Of a stretch of DNA of 64,000 bases, positions 55,809 to 62,061 are shown in pieces; positions within the stretch are counted from its first letter, which is position 1, and each line of letters begins with the position of its first letter. The DNA comes from Clostridium magnum DSM 2767. GTDB taxonomy: Bacteria > Bacillota > Clostridia > Clostridiales > Clostridiaceae. Below the pieces are notes generated by a model. The model saw only the letters and a program-made list of their open reading frames with translations. It was not told the origin of the DNA and searched no databases. Location: assembly GCF_001623875.1 (NCBI RefSeq), contig NZ_LWAE01000004.1, forward strand, positions 1 to 64,000, read 5' to 3'. The translations under genes and the position numbers were made by a program.

Positions 55809-57215
55809 TTAGTTATTTAAGAATATGCTCCAGGTTTCTTGATTTAAAATACCACTTGTAGCTCTTCCCCAATTTTTCTGCATATTTGTTACCGCTTGAA
55901 AAGTTGCTTCATCATAGATTCCGGTGTCTTTTCCCTTAGCTAAATAACCATATCCTATAAGCTTCTGCTGAATCCATTTAACTACACTGCTTTTATGCCC
56001 TTTAACTATTATACTTTCAATTCCCTTTAAAGCAGAAATAGTAGCAGCATCTGCAACTCCTGTTAATGTCAGCTTTGCATTATAATCTATATTCAAATCA
56101 TATTGCAAAGCTTTTATAGCATCGCTTATTTTTACTGTGGAAGTAGTTGTTGTTGAAGTGGTTTTACTAGTTACGGTTTGTCCTGTTAAGCCTTGTACTA
56201 TTGCAGATGCAATTTTATCACTCCCTAGTGAGTTATACAGATTTGCATCTGATTGGGTATCTACGAAACAAACCTCTATTAATATAGACACAGGATTGCT
56301 GTGTCTTATAACATACAAATTACTGCCATCTTTTACTCCACGATTAACAAATCCTAGTGCTACAAGAGAAGTCAAGACCTTAGAAGCTAAAGTCTTACCT
56401 GCAGTACTCATAGCAAATACTTCTGAACCTTTTCCTCCACCTGCATTGAGATGAATAGAAACTAAATAATCCGCATTAGCAGAAGCATCACATCTTTTTT
56501 GAAGTGATTCTGTAACACTTGAAGCACTGGAAGGCCTTACATTAAAAGCAGTATGCCCTAAAGCTTGAAGCTTAGATATAACTTTATTTGCTATATCTAG
56601 AGCACAATTTTGTTCATTAAGGTATCCTTCTGCCCCTGTATCTGGATAAAAGCCATGACCTGGATCTATTGCAAACTTACTCATAATATTACCTCCTGAA
56701 TTTCTCTGAGTTACTATATTATCGTCCATTAGTAATTGATTTAATAAATTTAATAACTTACTAGCATAAGCTTTATCGCTAGCCCAATTACCATTACCTA
56801 GATTTTCAATATTAGGTGCTGTGCCTCTTGTCACATATTTAAATCTTGGATCAATTAATATTTCATTTTTAGGCAGGGGCTTACTACTACAATAGGCATA
56901 TAAATGTTGTACATGGCATCTAATACCTTCATCTTCTGTATCAAAGCTTAACGCCTGCCTTCTTCCATTCCCATCCACTGCACCTAATCCAGCATAGTTA
57001 TGCATATCTAAGGTAGTTATCGAAGTATCTGAATATCTTAAAAAATTTGTTTCTAAGCACATCTGAACCCAAATACATTCAAGCCTTATGCCATAAATAT
57101 CACAATACTTTTTATAAATACTTGCTAAGAGTGGAGCATTAGAATTTTGCTTCCTTAAGAAAGCTTCACATTGTTCTACTGTAACAGTGGACTTACCATT
57201 TATTGGTGCATTCAT
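55809..57215 (-). CDS. Modular endolysin: glucosaminidase, amidase_3, PG-binding
   Basis: A 468-residue cell-wall hydrolase. Residues about 1-165 are a glucosaminidase-like domain (IWVQMCLETNFLRYSDTS; HNYAGLGAVDGNGR). About 180-350 are an N-acetylmuramoyl-L-alanine amidase of the amidase_3 type (FAIDPGHG, SIHLNAGGGKGSE, ILIEVCFVDT). About 395-468 are a peptidoglycan-binding repeat. The start is the ATG at 57215, with AAGGAG 8 bases upstream, rather than the longer frame to 57257. No signal peptide, as in phage lysins. No other phage late genes are nearby. Confidence 0.88.
   Translation of the reverse strand: MNAPINGKSTVTVEQCEAFLRKQNSNAPLLASIYKKYCDIYGIRLECIWVQMCLETNFLRYSDTSITTLDMHNYAGLGAVDGNGRRQALSFDTEDEGIRCHVQHLYAYCSSKPLPKNEILIDPRFKYVTRGTAPNIENLGNGNWASDKAYASKLLNLLNQLLMDDNIVTQRNSGGNIMSKFAIDPGHGFYPDTGAEGYLNEQNCALDIANKVISKLQALGHTAFNVRPSSASSVTESLQKRCDASANADYLVSIHLNAGGGKGSEVFAMSTAGKTLASKVLTSLVALGFVNRGVKDGSNLYVIRHSNPVSILIEVCFVDTQSDANLYNSLGSDKIASAIVQGLTGQTVTSKTTSTTTTSTVKISDAIKALQYDLNIDYNAKLTLTGVADAATISALKGIESIIVKGHKSSVVKWIQQKLIGYGYLAKGKDTGIYDEATFQAVTNMQKNWGRATSGILNQETWSIFLNN
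56682..56700 (-). promoter_or_regulatory. Internal ribosome site and start within the endolysin gene
   Basis: AGGAGG followed 7 bases later by the in-frame ATG at 56684 (MSKFAIDPGHG), exactly at the boundary between the glucosaminidase and amidase domains. It would give a separate 291-residue amidase plus binding-domain protein. Confidence 0.8.
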
Positions 57216-57325
57216 CAAAACATCTCCTTTATCAATTTTCATCATCTGTTGATACATTTTATTAGAAACTCTCTCAATTTGTGTATTATTTATTCTATTT
57301 ATAATATGAACATTTATTTGATAGT

Positions 57326-57346
57326 AAAAAAAGAGCCCAAAGGCTC
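57326..57346 (-). terminator. Terminator overlapping the end of the 56-residue peptide gene
   Basis: GAGCC-CAAA-GGCTC (57333-57346) with a T run on the minus strand; its first base is part of the stop codon of the upstream gene. Confidence 0.75.
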
Positions 57347-57516
57347 TATCTAAATAAAAATATTAATATACCCATAATAATAGCCGCAAATCCTGTTAAT
57401 AATACTGTCTCTAAAGTATCTTCTGTTGAATTATCATTATCTTCATCTACTACTTCACTTAACTGATCTACCTTTTCATCTTTGTCCTGTTCTTTTTGAG
57501 ATGTTAAGTCTACCAT
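57346..57516 (-). CDS. Small tail-anchored membrane peptide, 56 residues
   Basis: ATG at 57516 after GGAGGTG; stop at 57346. A long acidic N-terminal part (KEQDKDEKVDQLSEVVDEDN) precedes one C-terminal membrane span (TGFAAIIMGILIFLF) ending in Arg. I do not recognise it. It lies directly upstream of the endolysin gene in the same direction but is separated from it by a terminator. It could be a holin-like or sensor peptide; this is a guess from layout. The stretch 57517-57815 shows no gene. Confidence 0.65.
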   Translation of the reverse strand: MVDLTSQKEQDKDEKVDQLSEVVDEDNDNSTEDTLETVLLTGFAAIIMGILIFLFR

Positions 57517-57819
57517 CTATTTACACCTCCATAATTAATTTTACACTGGAACTGAAACCTTTATTTTAGTCAATTTGTGTATAATAAGTATGCGATGTGT
57601 TTAGTAACTTAATTAAAATGGACCAGTATGAAACTCTATTGAAATTTATTATCTACTAATAGTATATTATATTTTCTTAATATTGTTAATATTCAAATTC
57701 ATTTTTCACTCTAAAATCTTTTATCTCTTAACTTAATCTCCATTCTAAAGGAATATACTTAACAGTTTTAAGCATATCACTACTATATAAAACACAAAAC
57801 CTTCAGTATTTTAGAAATG

Positions 57820-58104
57820 CAAATAAGCACTAGTATTTCTACTAATGCCTATTTTGTATATATAATTAAGAGGGGACTTAATATATATCTATTTTACACT
57901 TATGTTAAATTCATTGATATTTTCTATCATTTTATCTGCCCTACTACTAGCTTTACATAATGCTAAAGTTATTATTATAGTCATTATATCCAATATAATT
58001 AGTATTTCTTTCATACTAATGCCTCCTAAAGAACTTTTCTCTAAGACCTAATATCCTAGGACACTTACTATTATAAATATATATTGTCACAATATTATTA
58101 CAGA
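57820..58104 (-). ncRNA. Small-RNA cassette, copy 3 (class I, with peptide ORF)
   Basis: On the minus strand: boxes (58084-58102), TTTATAAT (58070-58077), 5' hairpin CTAGGA/TCTTAG (58041-58059), AGGAGG, the 41-codon ORF at 57889-58014, a C-rich-loop hairpin and the terminator (57820-57854). The terminator stem contains two G-U pairs on this strand that would be A-C mismatches on the other. Predicted transcript about 250 nt. Confidence 0.7.
57889..58014 (-). CDS. 41-residue membrane peptide, toxin-like
   Basis: ATG at 58014 with AGGAGG 7 bases upstream. One N-terminal membrane span (MKEILIILDIMTIIITLAL) is followed by a short charged tail (KASSRADKMIENINE). The size and layout are those of type I toxin peptides, but the sequence does not match a family I know. 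It is carried inside a repeated cassette whose other copies have lost the frame, so its product may be costly or regulated by the RNA. Confidence 0.6.
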   Translation of the reverse strand: MKEILIILDIMTIIITLALCKASSRADKMIENINEFNISVK

Positions 58105-58133
58105 ATTATTAAGAATTTATGTATTTTATCCAA

Positions 58134-58285
58134 TAAAAAAACAAGCACCTGGGACTAACCAAGTGCTGTAAAAAGTAAATACTTGTGTGGTGTAAAGTAA
58201 ATACTTGTGTGTGGGTCGATCTTAAAGTTATTAAGACCTTTCTTTTTATTATAAATGACTATTGTTACAGTATTGTGACAAAATT
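58134..58285 (-). ncRNA. Small-RNA cassette, copy 4 (class II)
   Basis: On the minus strand: boxes (TGTCACAATACTGTAACA), TTTATAAT (58248-58255), 5' hairpin GGTCTTAA/TTAAGATC (58218-58238), a 22-base tandem duplication around ACAAGTATTTACTTT, and terminator AGCACTTGG/CCAGGTGCT with a T run. Predicted RNA about 108 nt. No ORF. Confidence 0.65.
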
Positions 58286-58367
58286 GTGGCAAATTTTTTC
58301 CCACATTACTTTATATTCCAGTTTATTAAGCATATTTCCAGGGTAATCTAACTATGAGGTGAATGTG

Positions 58368-58514
58368 ATGTTAAATAAGCTTTGGAACTCAATTGAATCT
58401 AGTAGTCATAGAAATTCTATAATTTTAGCAATTCTATTAACCTTTTTTATCCTTACACTTATTTTTATAATGAGAGTTTTATTTAAATCAAATAAGGATA
58501 ATAAAAATCAATAA
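58368..58514 (+). CDS. Small membrane peptide, 48 residues
   Basis: ATG at 58368 after GAGGTG. A polar N-terminus (MLNKLWNSIESSSHRN) leads to one membrane span (IILAILLTFFILTLIFIM) and a basic tail. I do not recognise it. The ribosome site and composition support a real gene. It faces away from the cassette at 58134-58285 and shares the intergenic region with it. Confidence 0.65.
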   Translation: MLNKLWNSIESSSHRNSIILAILLTFFILTLIFIMRVLFKSNKDNKNQ

Positions 58515-58629
58515 GTTTAATTTAGCTACACAACTCACTTTTCTATAATCCCAGTTTCTTATCTTACTTCTCTATCTTTTGCACATATTTAAAATATTCT
58601 TTCTCATAATAATTACTGGAGGTGATACT

Positions 58630-58803
58630 ATGACTGATAAAATAAATAATACAAATAAAGACCCTGTCACTGAATTTACTAGTTTATTTACTTCTAATCC
58701 AGAAGTTGTTAATCAAGCTGACTATGGAGATTATACTGACTTCCACTCAGCACCACTTAGCAATTTACTTAGTAATAATGATGAAACCAAACGTAAAAAA
58801 TAG
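58630..58803 (+). CDS. Small polar peptide, 57 residues
   Basis: ATG at 58630 with GGAGGTG 7 bases upstream; a longer frame to 58579 lacks a site. Rich in Asn, Asp, Thr and Ser (MTDKINNTNKDPVTEFTS start; NLLSNNDETKRKK end), no membrane span, and no motif known to me. It lies between two small membrane-protein genes in the same direction. Confidence 0.65.
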   Translation: MTDKINNTNKDPVTEFTSLFTSNPEVVNQADYGDYTDFHSAPLSNLLSNNDETKRKK

Positions 58804-58944
58804 TATTTGATATTTAACTATTACTCTGAGCACCTCGCCCCATTATTATAATATTTGTTTATTCAACTTTTATCTCTCATTTTTAATTTTTACTTTTAAC
58901 ATAGATTATTCTACCTTCATATTATAAATTGAGGTGTGATATCT

Positions 58945-59337
58945 ATGAAGGAGTATTATCGTTGCATTAAAGAATATATTGGCTCAGTTAACATGGCAGT
59001 TAAATCACTAATTATTATCGGTTTTATAGCTCTTGCTGAAACAATTTTAACTATCTTCTTTGATCCTTATAATCAAACCAGTCCCACAGATGTAAGTATA
59101 CGCTCAGTTATGTCTAGCATATTCGGCTTTATTTTTGGTGCTCAAACTACAGAAAACTCCAATATTACCAGTAAAAAGCTTCAAACCTTTATATCATGTA
59201 CTGTAGCAATTATTTGTCTTTTAACATCTGTTGCAGTTCATTGGCTCAATGTAAATCAAACTGGAGCATCTGCAGTTGAAATTCGTAATCTTTTGTTCGC
59301 ATCTGTAGGTTTTTTACTAAGCAGAGCAAAGGAATAG
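58945..59337 (+). CDS. Membrane protein, 130 residues
   Basis: ATG at 58945 after GAGGTG. About three hydrophobic segments (SLIIIGFIALAETILTIFF; VMSSIFGFIFGAQT; FISCTVAIICLLTSVAVHW) with short loops. The size and layout suit a holin or small channel, and an endolysin gene lies 1.7 kb away, but orientation differs and no family match is evident to me. A palindrome (59341-59368) follows the stop and may end the transcript. Confidence 0.6.
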   Translation: MKEYYRCIKEYIGSVNMAVKSLIIIGFIALAETILTIFFDPYNQTSPTDVSIRSVMSSIFGFIFGAQTTENSNITSKKLQTFISCTVAIICLLTSVAVHWLNVNQTGASAVEIRNLLFASVGFLLSRAKE

Positions 59338-59340
59338 TGC

Positions 59341-59368
59341 TTGACTATATAATATTTTATATAGTCAA
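59341..59368. terminator. Perfect AT-rich palindrome after the membrane protein gene
   Basis: TTGACTATATAA-TATT-TTATATAGTCAA, directly after the stop at 59337. Confidence 0.5.
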
Positions 59369-59485
59369 TAAAGTGATCCAACTCCATATATTAACCCCTT
59401 TGGTGATAAAATACTGTAAAAACTCAGTATCAACTTTGCATAACAGGAAAAAATATATATTATAATAACGAAAGGGGTAATTATT

Positions 59486-59731
59486 GTGAATGACTACATT
59501 GGAATAGGAGATGCCAAAGTTTCAGTATCTGATCAAGTTTTTAATGTGTTAAATAAAATGGATAGATCCAACGGACTCATTAGTGATAGTGACTTGAAAA
59601 CTATATCTGAAGATAAATCTGTAAATGTTAAACTCATAAACACACAGCACATCAACGGTGAGGAGATTAAAATATATGGTCTATCTAGAGATAACTCTGA
59701 AAACTTTGAAATAGTAAAGGTAAAAGGATAA
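59486..59731 (+). CDS. Small uncharacterised protein, 81 residues
   Basis: A GTG start at 59486 with AAAGGGG upstream. Soluble, mixed charge (NDYIGIGDAKVSVSDQVFNV start), no membrane span, no motif known to me. It is followed at once by a hairpin terminator. It appears to be a single-gene unit among the other small genes of this region. Confidence 0.6.
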   Translation: MNDYIGIGDAKVSVSDQVFNVLNKMDRSNGLISDSDLKTISEDKSVNVKLINTQHINGEEIKIYGLSRDNSENFEIVKVKG

Positions 59732-59737
59732 ATAAGT

Positions 59738-59790
59738 CAGCTGACGACTAGATTCTATTAACAATCTAGCCGTCGTCGGATAAATTTCGT
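59738..59790 (+). terminator. Terminator of the 81-residue gene
   Basis: GACGAC-TAGATT pairs with AATCTA-GTCGTC, followed by a T-rich run. The sequence after it (CGGATAAA) resembles the end of the dispersed repeat at 51340. The stretch to 60063 shows no gene. Confidence 0.7.
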
Positions 59791-60063
59791 AAAATTTTTA
59801 TTTTTTTAACATTAGTGAATAAAGTTAATATTTCTGGATATACTTATAATAGTAAATATATTTTTTAAGACAACAATTCATCAGCTAAGTTTAAGACAGG
59901 AATTGATAAAGTCTAGTTTTTTATTGTATTATGAGTATCAAGGTGAACTAACACCTATATTCATTTTCAATTAATATATTTCGACCATAAGTGTATCTTA
60001 AAATGATTTTTCAATTATTTTAAGATACACTTATTTTTATTTGAGTAACTAGTAAAAAGAGCC

Positions 60064-60387
60064 TTATCTAAGACTCTCTTCTAATCTATAGTTTTCCTCA
60101 AACCAACCTACTATATTTTTAATTCCATCTATATCATTCTTATCGTCAAGAATAAAATTTCTCACAGCATTATCAGCTAAGCTTATATCTACTGCAATTA
60201 CACCGTTATCTTCTCCAACTATAACAGTTCCATCTTTTCTAGGATTATTTTTAACCTTAAACACCATACCTTTAGTATTAAAATTACTTTCAATGGATCT
60301 TATATCATCACATAAAACAAAATCACTTATTTTATGTTTTATAGAATCTAATATTTCTTCAAAATCATCTGTACTAAAATCACTCAT
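60064..60387 (-). CDS. Small uncharacterised protein, 107 residues
   Basis: ATG at 60387 after AAGGAG. Soluble and acidic, starting DFSTDDFEEILDSIKHKISD, with a likely beta-rich middle (GMVFKVKNNPRKDGTVIVGE, GVIAVDIS) and an aromatic end (GWFEENYRLE). I do not recognise it. It lies alone between the accessory small genes and tRNA-Glu. Confidence 0.6.
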   Translation of the reverse strand: MSDFSTDDFEEILDSIKHKISDFVLCDDIRSIESNFNTKGMVFKVKNNPRKDGTVIVGEDNGVIAVDISLADNAVRNFILDDKNDIDGIKNIVGWFEENYRLEESLR

Positions 60388-60471
60388 AATACATAAACTC
60401 CTTCCTTAAATAATCTTTTAAGAGTTTATGTATTATTAACGACTTTATTCTTTATAGTAGTTATTTTCAAA

Positions 60472-60511
60472 TAAAATAGTACTAGTATTTCTCCTAATGC
60501 TTATTTTATCT
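60472..60511 (-). repeat. Terminator-only fragment of a class I cassette
   Basis: AATAGTACTAGTATTTCTCC-TAATGCTTATTTT matches the tail hairpin of the class I cassettes but with an indel that spoils the stem. No promoter boxes follow. It looks like the leftover end of a lost copy. Confidence 0.55.
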
Positions 60512-60586
60512 ATTAACTTTGCGGCAAATTCTTTGCAAATCACCTAACTCTGTATGCCTATCTAAAGGTAAAATGGTGCAAAGTTG

Positions 60587-60628
60587 AAAAAATATAAGAG
60601 CTTCAAAACCTTTGAAACTCTTATATTT
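60587..60628 (-). terminator. Terminator of tRNA-Glu
   Basis: AAATATAAGAG pairs with CTCTTATATTT, with a T run on the minus strand, eight bases past the tRNA 3' end. Confidence 0.8.
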
Positions 60629-60635
60629 CAATAGA

Positions 60636-60711
60636 TGGTGACCCCTAGGGGAATCGAACCCCTGATTCTACCGTGAGAGGGTAACGTCTTGACCGCTTGA
60701 CCAAGGAGCCA
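60636..60711 (-). tRNA. tRNA-Glu (anticodon CUC)
   Basis: A 76-base tRNA with encoded CCA. Acceptor TGGCTCC/GGGGTCA, D arm with GGTCAAGCGGTCAAGAC, anticodon arm CGTTACC-CTC-TCACGG giving CUC, and T arm AGGGG-TTCGATT-CCCCT. Close to standard clostridial tRNA-Glu but with the CUC anticodon that reads GAG, a rare codon in such AT-rich genomes. Confidence 0.93.
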
Positions 60712-60921
60712 TATTATTTTAGTCTTTTAAATTCAGCTTTCACTTAAAACTCTTTGGTGCTGACTCCTTTTATATAATAACGCTAGTTTGTTATAATATC
60801 AAATAATTTAATTAAATAACACTTTTTCCATCTATTACAAATTCAAATAACAATTATTTTTCTATTGATTATTGAGCAGTAAATCTATAAATAATAAAAT
60901 AATGTTCTGCTTTTTATCTTA

Positions 60922-61746
60922 TCATTTACCTTTTTCCTCTATATCTGTTTTCTGTTCAATTATATCTTTTAGTTCTTTTATTTGTTTATTTTTTAAATTT
61001 ATTACCTGCTCGTACTTTTCCTCTATTTCATGCAAGTTTCTATTGAGCTGGTTTATAAAGGAAGCCATCTCATCAGAGCTGCCAGCTATACGATTAAATA
61101 ATAGAAGATTCGATGCTAATATTTCAGGAATTTGACTATTAGAATATCTCAACTGGTGATCAATTTCACCGTAGCCTTCCTCAAATATTGTTCTTACCTG
61201 AATTTCTGCTATAACCTTTTGACTTGTTGGAAAAAACTCAATCAAGTAGTGCACGGAACGATATCCGGATTTTCTAGAGTAAATTTCAATTCCTAATTCC
61301 TCAAATCCTTGTGTATCATCACCTTCTCTAACATTAGCTGTTATCTCTATAACCTTCCAAGTATTTAAAATAAAGTTATGTATGTCCTCCCAATCTTCTT
61401 TAAAGATATGTATTGCCCTAACTCCAATTAAATCCGTTATTTCCTCTTTGTAGTTTTCAACAGAAAATTGAAAATCCTTTCCATATTTCTCTTTCCTGCT
61501 AGCTGTTTTTCTAATAATTTTTTCAATTAATCGCTCAGAGTCCTTTACCCTAGATTTCACCGAGTGTATTTTTTTATGGGTTCTAAGAGTGTTTGCTATA
61601 AAATCTGCCTGACTTTCATAACTATTTTTATATCTATTGAAATCAATGTATATGTCATTCAACACATTCCAATCAATCTGATTTTCTTCAATATTCTCTT
61701 CAGTGATATGACATTTATTTAAAAAATCTTCCTTTGTCAAATTCAT
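60922..61746 (-). CDS. RelA/SpoT-domain protein, alarmone synthetase-like
   Basis: A 274-residue protein with a RelA/SpoT synthetase domain at about 60-215 (KSRVKDSERLIEKIIRK; DLIGVRAIHIF; SGYRSVHYL; EIQVRTIFEEGYGEIDHQLRY) and a C-terminal coiled coil (about 230-270). No hydrolase or ACT domain, so it is a stand-alone form that could make (p)ppGpp from GTP and ATP, if the active site is complete. The ribosome site before the ATG is weak. It follows cassette copy 5 in the same direction. Confidence 0.82.
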   Translation of the reverse strand: MNLTKEDFLNKCHITEENIEENQIDWNVLNDIYIDFNRYKNSYESQADFIANTLRTHKKIHSVKSRVKDSERLIEKIIRKTASRKEKYGKDFQFSVENYKEEITDLIGVRAIHIFKEDWEDIHNFILNTWKVIEITANVREGDDTQGFEELGIEIYSRKSGYRSVHYLIEFFPTSQKVIAEIQVRTIFEEGYGEIDHQLRYSNSQIPEILASNLLLFNRIAGSSDEMASFINQLNRNLHEIEEKYEQVINLKNKQIKELKDIIEQKTDIEEKGK

Positions 61747-61870
61747 ATTTATATTTAGTGAGAAATGACCTATCTGCCAAACTCACTAATTACTCACCTC
61801 TTTCCTATATCTAACATTATTTTCTCTACTACTCCTTTAATATTATCATATATTCTTAAACAACAAAAAT

Positions 61871-62020
61871 AAAATAAGCACTAGTATCTCTACTAATGCT
61901 TATTTTCTATATAACAAGAGGGGAACTTATTATATATTTTCATTCTATTTTTCTCTAAGTTTTAATAACTTAGGACACTTATTATTATAAACATCTATTG
62001 TTACGGTATTGTTACATAAG
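61871..62020 (-). ncRNA. Small-RNA cassette, copy 5 (class I, frame shortened)
   Basis: On the minus strand: boxes (TGTAACAATACCGTAACA), TTTATAAT at 61984-61991, 5' hairpin identical to copy 2 (61955-61973), then a 16-codon frame starting AATGAAAATATATAATAAG without a good ribosome site, a C-rich-loop hairpin (61913-61931) and terminator (61871-61906). Predicted RNA about 110 nt. It lies between the YgiQ-type and RelA/SpoT-type genes. Confidence 0.7.
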
Positions 62021-62061
62021 TATTACATTATTGTTTAATTTATTAACACATTGTAAATTAT

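Noticed and set aside
59738..59790. Third copy of the dispersed palindromic repeat
   Set aside because: Only the CGGATAAA end resembles the repeat at 51231-51340; the hairpin itself is unrelated and followed by a T run, so it is better read as a plain terminator.
53000..60711. Integrated island between tRNA-Sec and the 3' end of tRNA-Glu
   Set aside because: The accessory stretch does end near the tRNA-Glu 3' end, but no integrase gene and no duplicated tRNA end were found; the shared GGTTCGATTCCC in both tRNAs is just the T arm.
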